Origin: Mortierella alpina | Taxonomy: Eukaryota; Mortierellomycota; Mortierellomycetes; Mortierellales; Mortierellaceae | Length of the DNA stretch: 64,000 nucleotides | Assembly: GCA_029449245.1 (NCBI GenBank) | Contig: JANATF010000001.1 | Coordinates: 2,356,001 to 2,420,000, forward strand | Direction: 5' to 3' | Shown here: positions 46,938 to 58,993 of the stretch, piece by piece | Numbering within the stretch: the stretch's first letter is position 1 | Layout of the letters: each line of letters opens with the position of its first letter | The notes under the pieces: generated by a model | Seen by the model: the letters and a program-made list of their open reading frames with translations, nothing else | Databases searched by the model: none | What the model was told of the DNA's origin: nothing | Translations under genes and position numbers: made by a program

Positions 46938-49714
46938 ATGAACAGCTCTACGCATGACTCGCCCTTAAGCAACGCTCCCACCTCGACCTCCGCTATGGCT
47001 AGCACCGCGCACGATAGACTGTTGGCCGCATGTCCATGCCTTAACATCAAGCTGCACCTCGCCACAGCATCTGAGGCGAATACCACTCTCGCAGGGAAGG
47101 AAACAAAGCTCGGACTGGCCGGCGTCTCTGTGGTAAGACACCCTCTCTGCTGTTGCTGACCCTCCTGCTGCCCACTGTACGTTTGCAGAGCGCCTTGGAT
47201 GGGACCGCGATCGGTTATATCGGCGTGTGGACAAGGCTCTGATCATAACTGCTGTGCTTGGGCATTTTTTTTTCTGTCCGTGGCTACTAGGAACAAAAAA
47301 TCCTTTGCTGCCTCTCAATATCAAAGGACCTAGCCACGGTGCGGTGCATCAATTGTAACGAGGACGTCTACACTTTCCAGCCCAGCTCGAACTCGGTGAC
47401 TTTAGATTCGACGTCTTTAGCCTTCCTGGCGTCGACTGTTCTCTTCTCGCCCTCCAACGGCGTTATTGTGCCGTCGACAAGTGTTATTAACGGCCAGGCG
47501 ATTACTGCACTTGTAAACAGCCCTCACTACTCCAAAGCCTTTCGACTCATCCTCACGCCACCTACATCATCCTCCTCCACCAGCACCTCCACCACAGCCT
47601 TTTCACAAGACGCTACGACGTCACCTGGAACCACCGCCACGGCGCCAACCTCAACATTATATAGACCTCATCTGGAAAAAGTACGGGCAATTTTGGAGAA
47701 GGAGCTGGAAATCAATCTGAATTCGCAGCGGACCCGGACCGAGGCAAGGATTGAAGCATACAAGTCGCAGCAGCTGTTCGCGTTGCAGCAGTCGATCGAA
47801 GATACAAAGCAAGAAAAGGAGCGACTGTGGAACAAAATACAGGAGCGTGTCGCCTCTCCACCACCGGCCTCGGCTCTGAATGTGGGGGAAGTTGGCTCCG
47901 AAGGATCAGCCGACGTGATTGGCTCGCAGCACCCCTTTGATGGACCCAGCACACTCCCGGTTCGACTCACCAGTGCCTCTCGCGTGGAAGGTGCTCATGG
48001 TTCATTTCTTGATCGGCGGAGGGGTTCTGTATCCGATATGGCCATGTCCTTGCAATTTCGGGAGTTTGATCAGCGAATGGCCTCTAATAGTTCCAGAAGG
48101 CAGAGCCTGGTGCCTCCTACGGCATTGGGTACAAACGACCTCACACTGGCCAACACAGCGGCCAATGCTGCCGTGGACAGATCTCTTCTGAGCACCTCAC
48201 ATACCTCTGAGACCTCAAACACGTCTGGAGCGGCATCGCCATCTCAAAAATCCAAAAAGAAGGTCACTATAGCCGATGCTGTCCGGAGCGTATCGATTGT
48301 AGAGCCGCATGAGGATGAAGATGAGGAGGTCAATAGTTCCGAAAGTATGCATTCTTTCATTTAGGTTGCGGAGTATCGTTTTCACCGGTTTTCATGGTGC
48401 ATATGTTCAACTTCTAATTTTTGCACACCCCGCTCTGTAATAGGTGAAGAAGTCGAGGATGATGAAGGTGTTGTGTTTGACCTTGATGAGGAGCTTGGAT
48501 TTGATGAAGATGACTCGGCCAACATTCATCATGTGGAGAGTGGCGATGCATCTCAGGAGAGCGACTGCGAGGAACAAGAGCCGGGTTCGTCTATTAACTG
48601 CAATGGGGTGGCCATCAATATTTCGTCGCTTGGTCGATCGCTGCCCCAACAGGGTATGGTCGTAGGGTCCCTTCGCGCGAGCTATCTTCGACGCCAGAAG
48701 GGCTTAGAACAGCAAAAAAAGTCTTTGTATGACGACACAATGGACTTTGACTCGGACGAGGATGAGGACGACAGTCTTGACAAGTTTAATGCTAGGGCTC
48801 CTCCAGCCTTTTTCGGCACGTCGCTCCCAATTCAGATCCAAGCCCGTCCCACCATGCCGCCACCACCCCCTCCAGCACGCACGTCAGCCATCGCTGGCTC
48901 CTTGGCTTTGCCGCCTGGATCCTCTCCCGCGGCCGCCATGTTACAGCGGAGATTGTCGCGGGCTTACGGAGCGGATGGTCTATCAGAAAACACTTCTGCC
49001 AACATCAACAGCGCATCACGGCCGGGGACATCAGGTCTTGCAGGGTCATTTATCGATGTGTCCTCATCCTCTCCCAGCCTGCAGCAGCCGACCCTCGGCA
49101 CTACACCTGGAACACTAATTCTCGACCCGCTCATGCTCCTGGAAGAGGAACACGATAATGATGATCGTCAAGATCGAGCTCGTAAGCATCGCCAGCCGTT
49201 TTCTTCTATTAATCATCGCCGTGATCTGCTGGAGAAGCGTCGGGACGAAGAGCAACTTCATAAGGACGGACCTATGGGCAGCTCTGTTAAACCATCGTCC
49301 GTTACTCAGCAAGCAGATTTTGAACCGCCGCATTTGTACTCTGCAAGGACGTACGTTGGATCGACGCCTTGGGAGATGCCCACAAGGATTACAGTAAAGT
49401 CGGGTGGCATGCAGCGCGAGGGTACCAATCTGGATAAGCAGATTGCACTAGAGATGGCCAAGGAGTTGGAGAAGGAACGGCAAGAATTGATGGTAGATGA
49501 GGTCATTGTCCATGGCGCCATCATGGGTGTGAATGTGTCACATCGAGTGGTTGATAAGATTGACGAGACCGAAGAAGAAGAGGACCAAGAGGACGAGGAC
49601 AAGACACAGGAGCGGCGGCACCAATTCGACCAGTCAGCTGCAGTGCCATCCCACCATCCGCACCAAGCAGCTGCAGCATCAAAATCTGCTGCGAATGATA
49701 CCGATGGACTATAA
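46938..49714 (+). CDS. Unrecognised 839-residue protein, N-terminal Cys pairs, acidic disordered tail
   Basis: Exons 46938-47132, 47291-48344 and 48444-49714 close in frame to 839 residues. I recognise no named family. The N-terminal 90 residues look folded: a CPCLNIKLHLATASEA strand, LGLAGVSV, then KILCCLSISKDLATVRCINC followed by NEDVYTF, so CxC and CxxC pairs about 50 residues apart could bind zinc. A globular beta-rich stretch (NGVIVPSTSVINGQAITALV) and a helix (LEKVRAILEKELEINL, EARIEAYKSQQLFALQQ) follow, then long Ser/Pro and acidic segments, several RRxSL/RRGSVS-type sites that basophilic kinases could use, and a late YVGSTPWEMPTRITVKSG block. The splice joins are strong (GTAAGA, GTATGC, TAG|GTGAAG). 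It converges with the Swd1 gene 84 bp later. Confidence 0.8.
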
Positions 49715-49798
49715 CGCACGCAGTTCATCATGAATAAAAAAAAAATCAAAATGGGGGGGTTATTTTATTTTGATAGTGTAGGCTGAAGCTCAACATGA

Positions 49799-52233
49799 TC
49801 ACCGCTGTCTCTTCCTCGCATGGTTCTGCTGGCCTCGGTCGTAGCCATTTCCATGTCCGTTTCCATTTTCGTAGCTATACCCGTGGTCATGTTTCCGGTC
49901 GACCTCAAGGTCTTCATCCTCGGATCGCTGCTTCTGATTTGAGAGCTTCTCCCCTTGCTCTTCCCTCTCGCGATCTCGATCTTGATCACGGTCCCTTGGG
50001 TCTCGTTTCCGGCTCTCCTTTGGCTGGTCCATGTGCTCATCCTTGGCATTGTGCTGTTCAAAATTATTGTGATGTGGGGCAGGCGAGTCATGGGTGTTAC
50101 TGGTATTATCCTGCTGCCTTGGGCGCTGACGATCACCTCTGGCATCGCCATAGGTGCTACTTTTCTGAAGTGAGGTAGGAGGATGGTGGTTGTGTTGGTG
50201 GCGCCTGTGACGACGACGGTGCTTTTGATTCAATAACTCCTCATCTTGCTGGTCACTTGGCAATAGAGGAAGATAAAACATTTCCTCCTCGCCATCGTCG
50301 CTGTCAGAGTCGTTGAAAGGATTGATCTTTTCAACTGTCGTCACGTCTACAATAACGTCTTCATCGTCGTGCTTCCGTTTCGTGGCCTCCTCTTCCGGAA
50401 CCTGCATGTCAAATCAGGATCAAAAGTGTTGGTCAGAAAATACATCATCTCACAGAATAAGAACATCGAAAAAATAGTTGGGGCTATCATTAATATCACT
50501 CACAATGTCGAATTCGTCCTCACGCTCCTCGTAGTCAATGTTTTCCTCCAGCTCCTTAAAGTCTGGCGCAAATGCACTCCAGTTTTCTTGATAGTTTGTT
50601 GCCCAGACATGAATGGTGCCATAGCTCGAAACCGAGGCGATAATCGGGCGGATTGGGTGCCACTATGCATCGATACAACGGTCATAAATTACTATTGATA
50701 AGAGATTTTGGCCTTTCGCAACCCTCCGCAAAGAACTGTTCCGCCATTTTTCATCCCGTAATTGAATGCCTTACAGCTAGATCTTCGAGGGGCTCCTTGG
50801 GACCTTCCAAAATTTTGACGAGATTACCGCCAATTTTGTCCCAGATGTATATATTGTGCTCTGCTTGATGAGCAGAACCTCCAATGACATAATCCGAGTC
50901 GCTAGAAAGGCAGCATTGGTTCCACTGAATTCTGTTGACTAAATCCTGAAACTTGTAGAGCTGTTCGGGCGGACCATCCTCCCTAGTCGCAAAGAGACGA
51001 ATGATCCTGTCGTTGGCGTTCACCACGACCTCCCTAAATGAATGTAGGGTGCGACATTTAGTTTCTGTCCTTGATGGTATGGTCTGTAATGATCCAGTAT
51101 GTTTTCCACGGTAAACGTACTTTCCCCTCCTACTAAACTGAATGTGCTTGATGGCACTTGTTGTAGGACGAAACTCGTATAATAGCTATCCCGGGATATT
51201 TTAGATATTGTTAGATCGCCGTTTGACTTTGTCAAGACGTTAGTTCCACGATAGGTACGTACCGTCCGCGTTTCTGTATCAATGATGCTGATATATCCAC
51301 GATTGGTTCCAGCATATATTTTCTTCCCGTACCTATCGAACGTTACGACAAGAGTCCACTGAGTCTGTCCACCGGCCGCATTTGACGTAGATGGTGTTGG
51401 TGTCGATACTGCATTCTGATCCATAGACTTTTCCTCGTTAGAATCCTTAAAGATAGGAAGTCGCTTGACGCCGTCTGTAAAGTCGATCATCACTGCTTTT
51501 TCCTGATGCAGTGCGGCAATGAATAACGAGCTAAGAATTGAAACAGAAATCCTTCTGTTGGTACAGAGTTTGGAGGCATAGAACACGCCACTGAATCCTC
51601 AGTACAAAACGCCGCCACAGGTCATTACTTGTTCTTCGGGTGGAACTGGGCATTAAGGACAGGTGTGTCGAATCGAAATGTGTGTTTCTTCGTGCCTGTC
51701 AGCAAATCCCATACGATACAGCTCCAATCCCTGGAAGAGGACAGCAGAAATCGGCCATTCCGGGACCAGCTATTTCGCGAGAGATAGTCGAGTTCAATGA
51801 AGGGTGAAATGGCGATCAGACATGTCCTAAAGGGAGAAGCTGACTGTTGCGTGTTGCTGTAGAGCCTTCAATAACGAACCTAAGGCTTGTAATAGTCTTG
51901 ACGTGTCCAATCAAGGAGCGTGACACACCCCGGGTATCAAAGTCCCAAACGACTATTGTCCCGTCTGAACAACCTGCAGCCAAAAGGGTGCCACGCCGGT
52001 TGAACCTGACCGTGACGGCGGGTCCGTCCTCTAACGTGTCCTCGATGACCTCTGGAAAGTCCTGCTCAAAAGGGTCTTCATCGAATGGAGGAGCGCAATG
52101 CCTTTGTTAGGTTGTATCGCGTAACCTTCTTTTTTTTTCGCAATGTGCCATGCGCCCCTGAAACTAGTTTTCCTGTCCTCTTTGCACGGTGCCTGTACAA
52201 AATGAACTCCTTACCCAGCAACTGTAAATTCAT
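49799..52233 (-). CDS. SWD1: COMPASS complex WD40 subunit Swd1/RbBP5
   Basis: WD-repeat core subunit of the Set1/MLL H3K4 methyltransferase complex. The start ATG at 52233 begins a 19-nt first exon (MNLQLL), joined at GAAG|ACCC (52075) to give MNLQLLDPFEQDFPEVIEDT, the conserved Swd1/RbBP5 N-terminus. WD blocks: NRRGTLLAAGCSDGTIVVWD, NGRFLLSSSRDWSCIVWDLL, YGKKIYAGTNRGYISIID, SDYVIGGSAHQAEHNIYIWD. The late signature NWSAFAPDFKELEENIDYEE and DEFDI is diagnostic for the RbBP5 family, followed by KRKHDDEDVIVDVTT, which resembles the Ash2-contact region, and a His/Arg/Gln-rich tail. Several introns split the propeller; I checked the first two joins and the 3' exons but not all. It is divergent from the WD-repeat gene at 52690. 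Confidence 0.9.
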
Positions 52234-52689
52234 GGCGCCTCAGAGTCTGATGTGATGGGAGTAGATGGATCCTCTGTGATGAATGTGTTTTGGTGCTTCC
52301 CGAGGTAATGTTGTCCTGGACAGTTTCATGCGTATGTCGAGGTGAGGCTGTGTGGTACTTGTCAGCCAGTTGATCCGCAATGGAAATGTCTTTTTCGAGT
52401 AATGGAGCGAGCAGAAGGAATTTCTGTCTGGATCCCTTGAGAAAAATCACGCCAGGAACTCCCAAGCCATGCGATTACAGCGTGGCTATCCTCGGTGGAA
52501 AAGAGTCACATGGACTCGTTTTCAGACTTGCACTAAGCCCAAGTGAACCTGACCCTCCTTGTCTCCACACCCTTCATATAACATCTGTCCACGCTTCTCA
52601 ATATCCACCACATATCACTCCGTCGCAAGACCACTCGCACTCACCCCTCCTCAACTCAACCCAACCACCGAGGATACTCACTTACTGAC
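52234..52689. promoter_or_regulatory. Divergent promoter of SWD1 and uncharacterised WD-repeat gene
   Basis: 456 bp between opposite start codons; the 120 bp before 52690 are C-rich with CACT/CAACC runs. No TATA box recognised. Function inferred from layout. Confidence 0.5.
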
Positions 52690-55124
52690 ATGTCGTTCGA
52701 CAGCAGCTTCAACTTTAACGGCTCGACACTGCCGCCTGAAATCGGTATGCAGCTCTCAGTTCTATCAGCGATGCAGCTCCATCGACACGCCCGACCTCCT
52801 CTCTTTTACACCAGCCCATACCGCCACCTTTGAGTGCCTTCATCACAACTCTTTGTTATGGAAGCCTGCTTACTCTTGACAGAGAACTTACGGGAATCCT
52901 AACACTTCACTTTCTTTCTCGCTTTGTGTCATGCTCGCTTTCCTCGCACTCTTGGGTAGACGAGATACTCGAAGCTGTCCTCAACGAGCAGAGTATGATA
53001 TTTGATGAAGACGGTTTTGAGGAAATGTTCTTTCCAGTAAGTGACAAGGCGGCATAAACCAGCGACGGCAAGCACGCCTCTATTGTGCGTGGATACTCTC
53101 TCACCTGTGCTTGTTTTCTGGTGCTATAGACCCCCTTTAAATCTTATACCAGCCCACAGGCCTTGGTTTTGTCCCGGCAGACTGTGGTCGAGCAAGATGA
53201 GGTGATAGCGGGACGTGTTGATATGGTAACTGAGGGACTTGACTGTTCTTCCTCTGCTTTATGGATAAAGCAAGGTAATCATGACCGGAAGCAAAAAATA
53301 TGCTAACGGGGGGTTTTTTTGGCAACTATATTTAACAGCAAGGTATCCGCTGGCGGGATGGCGAAAAAGGAAAGGACAGATATCGACAAGCGAGAGATCG
53401 GTATGCAATACCCACAAAGGGTAGCCTTTTCATTGTTTCAATGGTATTACAGAGCTGTGTATGATCCGACTGACAGTTTTGGAATTGTCATTTAGCACTT
53501 CTCCCTCAAACATGAGCGCCTTCTACCCAGATCTTCCGCCACTACAAGAGGTAGGCAAAAGCTCCGCAGTGATGAATGCCTTGCCTCGCCTCCTCGCTCT
53601 AACTAAATTGGATCGACGCTCCTATGGCCTCGAAGAGTCGGGAGACACTGGACTATAGCAACAACGAGTTTTACCGATTCAGATACACAGACACCAGTTA
53701 CCACTGCAGTCACCGACACCCGCAGCTGCGGCATCTCGTATGTGCGACAAGCAAGAACGATGTGTATTACCTCTGTAAGTACTCTTTAGCCATTTCTACA
53801 CTGTCATAGAAAAGGCACGCGCTCCTTCACCATGCACGGACTTTGAAATATACATCAACTGACTGCATCGAATTCATGTCTCTGCTGTAGACGATAATGC
53901 AGTTCAGCAATGGAGCCCTCACCGTCGGGACTCACGCACGATTCTGGGTCAGCCTCTGAAAAGAGCGCACGCGCTTGTACCCAATAGGATCACAACCATG
54001 GCTGCTATGGATGAATACCTACTGGTGGGCGGCGAGGATGGATCGTTCACTTTCATGAACCTGCAGACCTGCCATCGCCCAATTTACGACGTCTTCACCC
54101 ACGGAGAAGTCAACGGAATTGAAATGTCACACTCAAGGACGGGAGGTACGCTCCAACGAGCTGACTCTTATTATCTTTCTGCATCGGTGACTGAATATGA
54201 AATAACAATCATTTTCATATGGTTATTTCAGGTCCGCATGCCTTCATCTCTACCAACGACTCTTTTATTCGCCGCGTGGATCTGAGGACACTACAAACCC
54301 CTGTGACGTACCCGACGGATTGGTACGTCAATGTAGGTGCATTGACCATTCCTGCTCTCTTTTCTCGGCTATTCTAAACAAAGAGTTTTTAAAGTTCACT
54401 TGGTTAACCTTGGAATTGCTGCGCCTTAGTACACCTCGCAAAGCCCAGACGGACATATGATTGGCATTGTGGGCGATAACATGGATGGCCAAGTTATGAG
54501 TATCAACTCGAAAGAGAAAATCGCCACTTTGAAAGGTCACCAACGGTATTCATTTTCGGTCGCATGGTCTCCAGATTCCAAGATGCTTGCAACAGGAAGT
54601 GATGATCGCTCAACTTGTATTTATGATACGCGAAAAATGTCACATCCGGTACATACTTTGAGCAAGGACATTTTGGAGTCGGTGCGGTCGTTGCGCTATT
54701 CCTCGTGTGGCCGCTTCCTCTTTATGGCTGGTATGTGATATGCAATCGCTTGTCGCTATTGAGACCGCATCAAGAACCTTGCGGTATTTCGGCTAACAAT
54801 GGCTATCCCATTTCTGAAAACTGATAGAGGATCGGAATTTCGTTCATGTGGTGGACGCATCGTCAGATTACTCAAAAGCACAGCGGATAGATTTCATTGG
54901 CGACATCTCAGGGATCAGCCCGACTCCCGATGGTGAAGGGCTTTATGTTGGCGTGTCTTCCGTCGAGTTTTCGTAAGTTGCATGCCTGCCCCAAGACTAC
55001 AACGCGAATGGGAAGCGCTCACTAATGCCTTTTTGTTGCTGGTGTTGTTTTTCTTGTTCTTGTGCTTCACAGATCCATCCTAGAGTTCGAGAGGCTCCAC
55101 TGCGATTATGAGACGTATTTCTAG
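52690..55124 (+). CDS. WD-repeat protein of uncharacterised fungal family (S. pombe C2A9.03-like)
   Basis: Eleven exons close in frame to 445 residues: 52690-52744, 52960-53036, 53130-53225, 53339-53400, 53496-53550, 53636-53774, 53891-54145, 54232-54332, 54430-54730, 54828-54972, 55073-55124. The N-terminus is MSFDSSFNFNGSTLPPEIG, then an acidic helix (DEDGFEEMFFP) and QGIRWRDGEKGKDRYRQARD. A propeller follows: LLVGGEDGSFTFMNLQT, AFISTNDSFIRRVDLRTLQ, YSFSVAWSPDSKMLATGSDD, GRFLFMAEDRNFVHVVDAS. It ends with SILEFERLHCDYETYF. The layout (short acidic start, R-rich linker, single propeller, aromatic end) fits a fungal and plant WD family whose S. pombe member is C2A9.03; this link is from memory. 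Role unknown. Confidence 0.8.
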
Positions 55125-55305
55125 TATGTGGCATGGCAACTCTTTAAACCTCGTCCCGCTTGGAGAAAAAGTTTGATTGTTGTACCACGTTATACATCTC
55201 GTCGCAACAAACACTTCGTTGCACACTATCCATGAATGACAAAATGAATAAAAGCATCCATGCCTGTATATATTCCTCATTTTTATATCCATCTAACAGT
55301 GACAT

Positions 55306-57285
55306 CTAAAAGAGAAAGCTAGCTGCAAAGTCAACGTTTCCTCCAGCAGCGTCCAATGCAGCGATCACTTCTGCTCGTGAGGCTCCTAAAGCCATCAATG
55401 TCTCGATATGATCTTCTGGGTGTGCCCCTATGAAAAACATAGCCAGAAGAAAACAATTTAGAGCTGAGCATCAATATTCACAACCTCTTGTAAACTTTGG
55501 GATATCCTAAAAACAGCAGGACTACATACCTGCGGGCGCAGCAGCTGGAGCAATCGTGGTAGCTTGAGCTTGAGGTTGGGCCGCGGATGAAGAAACAGCC
55601 GGCGCAGGGGCAGTAGATGCAACTCCAGATGAAGCACCGCTCGCCGCTGACGCTGGTGGTGCAGCTGCAGACGTGGATGCCTTTGACTCTGAGGACTTTT
55701 CCGAGTTTCCAATCATAGCCTGCTCCTCGGGTGTAAGCTCCGAGTTGTCCTTGGCGTTGCTTGGCAACTCATGCTCGGAGAGGAACCTGATTTCAGTTCC
55801 ATTGATCACCAGGCAGTCCTTCTTGAGATCGATCGAGGCTTGGTGTCGCTTCAGCATGTCCAATCCAAACAACAGATCAACGCCCTTGCCCTCCATGATA
55901 GTGAAAGAACAGGCCAGGAAGAGATCCCTACCGACCCTGATCTGAGCGCTGTGGACGCGTCCCAAAATCTTGGCTACTCCAACACCTCGAGCAATTCCTG
56001 CGAATCGCTTGTCCACAAGTCTCATAATTCCACATGCCTCGGCGCATTCAGGGCTCACTATTGACGTTCATGAGGAAGTTAGCAGGCAAGCACTTTTCCC
56101 TTGTACCGCGTCTAATGTCAAGTGTGACGGTTCGGGCTTATTGTTTCAACTCACTGATGGTAGCTTGAGCGCCAGAGTCCACAAAGGCTTTCACCGGGTG
56201 ACCATTGACCTCCGCATCGATGTAAAGCATTGTCACTCGTCCAAAGGACTCTGGGTTGTACTCCATGGCGGCCTCCATGTTTGCAGCAACATTCTCCAGT
56301 CGAATTGCCTCCTCGATCCTCCTCTGTGCCTCCATATCAAACGGGTCTGCGTTCAACTGATTCTATCAGTGCGTATCATACCACATGAAGTCGATCAGTA
56401 GGACTTTCGCTCACACCCACACATCTACACACGCGCGGAGGATAAGGTCGCCAGATCTTTCAACTTACAATTTCCTGTCGACGACCCGTCTCTGCGCTGC
56501 GTCGTTGAACGTCCAGCTCCCGAATCATCTCGTGGAAACGATTTGGGTTGTTCTGAGCGGCTTCCGCCAATTCCGGTTGTGTCTGTGATAAATATATATA
56601 TAAAAAAAAGAGTTCAGGTCAAGGCGTTGATACAGTTATTCTTTTAATGGCCCCCCCATAGCCAGTGTCATTGATTTGTCATCCTTTCAGCAGACAGTGT
56701 CGAGCCGAAATAATAAATATTTTTGTTACCTCCTGGAGCTGACGAAGCATGGCTGGGTTGCTAATGAGATGTTGCCGGATCTGCTCTGCGTTATGCGGGT
56801 CTCCTCCACCCTGCGAGATTTGTCCTGGGTGGACCGAAGGTCCTCCTGTGCGTGCTCCTGATCCAATGGTAGCAATGTTCGTAGTACGCTGCTTCTTGAC
56901 GCGTCGACGCAAGGTCAGGATATCGTCCTGAGCAACATTGTTTCCTTCGAGTGTTGACTTTGCATCTTCGAGCTCAACTTCGTTGTGGAAAAGAACCTGC
57001 TCCTCGGCTGGGATGTTGCACTAGGCGGGAGGTGTGCAATTTTGATATATCGGTTTTGTTTAGACGACCACTTCTTTTGCAATGGAGACGGTGACATTAT
57101 AGAGCCCATCCGCTAGCATCGGTTGGTGAAGAACAAGTGTGATTTGACAGCAATCGGGAAAGGGACAGGTTTGTTTCGATACATACGTCTGCCTCGAGCA
57201 GGGCCTTGATGTTTTCGAGTTCCATCTGAGAGTCGACCTCGATGGTGTGGAGCTCCCCCTGGTCCGTGAGAATGGAGATGCGCAT
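55306..57285 (-). CDS. DDI1: DNA damage-inducible protein 1 (UBL-retropepsin-UBA)
   Basis: Proteasome shuttle and ubiquitin-directed aspartic protease. Six exons close in frame to 451 residues: 57187-57285, 56730-57020, 56469-56582, 56155-56356, 55530-56057, 55306-55427. UBL domain: [20 protein letters not shown] to about residue 75. A helical linker ([23 protein letters not shown]) precedes the dimeric retropepsin-like domain with the catalytic DSGAQATI (Asp about 228, interrupted by an intron right after), then [38 protein letters not shown] and [16 protein letters not shown]. An Ala/Ser-rich linker leads to a UBA domain ([34 protein letters not shown]). All three domains are complete. Confidence 0.94.
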
Positions 57286-58993
57286 GACTGTGGGAGACTG
57301 TTGGAGGTGGTTAGTGAGAGTGGGTTTCTGTGTTTGTGCGCAGTGCTGTAGCGTGTTGAGTAAGTGAGATGGGAGTGTGCCAAGGATGAACAGAACAAAA
57401 AAAAACGAGAACGCAGGGCAGAGTGTGCAACTCGCTAGTAGTGACTGCACGCTGCGGCCCAAATTATTCCACCGAAGGTTGGAACTCGGCACCGCCCCAT
57501 GCCTCACTCCTATCCTCCCCAACCGTGAGCGCTATCGGCAGTCGTCATCAGCACTAGAGACCTACGTACTGACTCGACTACGTCTGCTTTTCGGAGCATT
57601 GAGGACACTCAAATGGCAGGAAAGCAGCCGATGATGTATTGTTCATTGATGAGATGAGAAATGAAGGCAAAAAGAAGGCATTTCAGCCTCTTCAGGAAGG
57701 AAAACCCTGGTTGATCTCGGGGGGTTCCGCAGAAGGAGGCTACTCCCTTTCGAGGAGTCTTGCTTGCTATAAAAGAGGGGAACGGAGGCAAGGTCAGAGA
57801 AAGACCGAGCGACAACTTATATCTCCCTAGGGTACCCGTGTTAGTGACGGGCACCTGGTTGTTCAAAGTTTTCAGTTACGCGCTCAGTGGCTTTCTTTTA
57901 TTGTCCAGGAGAAGACAGTCCGTCGGAGACTGAGTCCGTTTACTTTCCTGTGGTGTCACCAAGTCGTCGTGGGACCTTGATTTGTAAACCTTGATCAGAG
58001 ATTGTAACTGGATGTGGACTGTTTCGAGCAACGGGTTGTTGCAAGAGGGCTTCTGGTGAGCATTGTGAAGAAGGGATCGAGGATATCCAGGAGCATCAGC
58101 ACTCACTCATCAACCTCACAATCAGCGCTCTTTTTTTTTTATTTCAACTGCTCCCTCACTCTATTGTTGTCATAATGTGCTTGTCTCTCCCTGTCGCAGT
58201 GAGTACATCCTTGCGATCACTCACGACCTTGAGCATTACTGACGTCCTTTGGTGACCTTGGGTACTGCTGTAAATAAAGCTCGATCCTACGACCTAGAGG
58301 ATCGATTATGGACTTGACCCTTTTAAACCTGATCCTCAATGAATCGGCTGCTGACGCCAGGCAGCCGCAATATAGGCCCTCCTGGACATTGTCACTCTGA
58401 ATTTCAACGATTTGACAATGCCGTTCCCTGTCCTGTAAAAGCTACTGCCACCATTACGACAATAGGCACGCACCACGATGAGAGGAGATACAGACAATGC
58501 GATCAGTCCTGCAAGGCATCAGGCAAGGACTGGTGGCCTTCTATGAGATTTTTGCAAGCGTCTGTGCTTGCATGCAAATACGAACAGTGACCGATGAGTG
58601 CCTGTCATCACTCCACTCTCCTTTTCGCATGATATTCCTAATGGCGCTTTAACATGTACACCTCAATGCGCTAAAAGAATCGCATTTCAAGAGAGCGCGA
58701 AAACAAATATGCAAATGGCGAAAAAAAAAATTGTATTATTTGCTAGTTTGTACAAGGGGATGATCATGTTGAGATGATATGTTGCTAGAAGTAATGCTGG
58801 TGTGAAAAAATGCTACAGAGGATGAATGAAAAAGAAAAAATGACAAATAATACACAAGACTAGGTGGGGGGTATGAAACTGTTGAAGTTTCTTGGTGAAG
58901 GGGCCGCAGAAGAGGAAACTTAATGATCAAGCTCAGCGCGGCGAACCTTCGGGGTGGGTGTGGAATGCATAATTAGAGGTGAAAACAAAAGAG
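57286..58993. other. Intergenic region between DDI1 and amino acid transporter
   Basis: About 1.7 kb with no supported gene. A TATAAAAG motif on the plus strand at 57768-57775 could be a TATA box, but no coding exon or recognised RNA follows. Short open frames on either strand have no family resemblance. A non-coding RNA cannot be excluded. Confidence 0.4.

Noticed and set aside
47668-47970. Minus-strand frames within the 839-residue gene
   Set aside because: They overlap a continuous, splice-supported plus-strand coding region and carry no domain.
57768-57900. Possible small RNA gene after a TATAAAAG box
   Set aside because: No recognisable snRNA, snoRNA box or 5S/tRNA internal promoter follows, so it is left as an unassigned intergenic motif.
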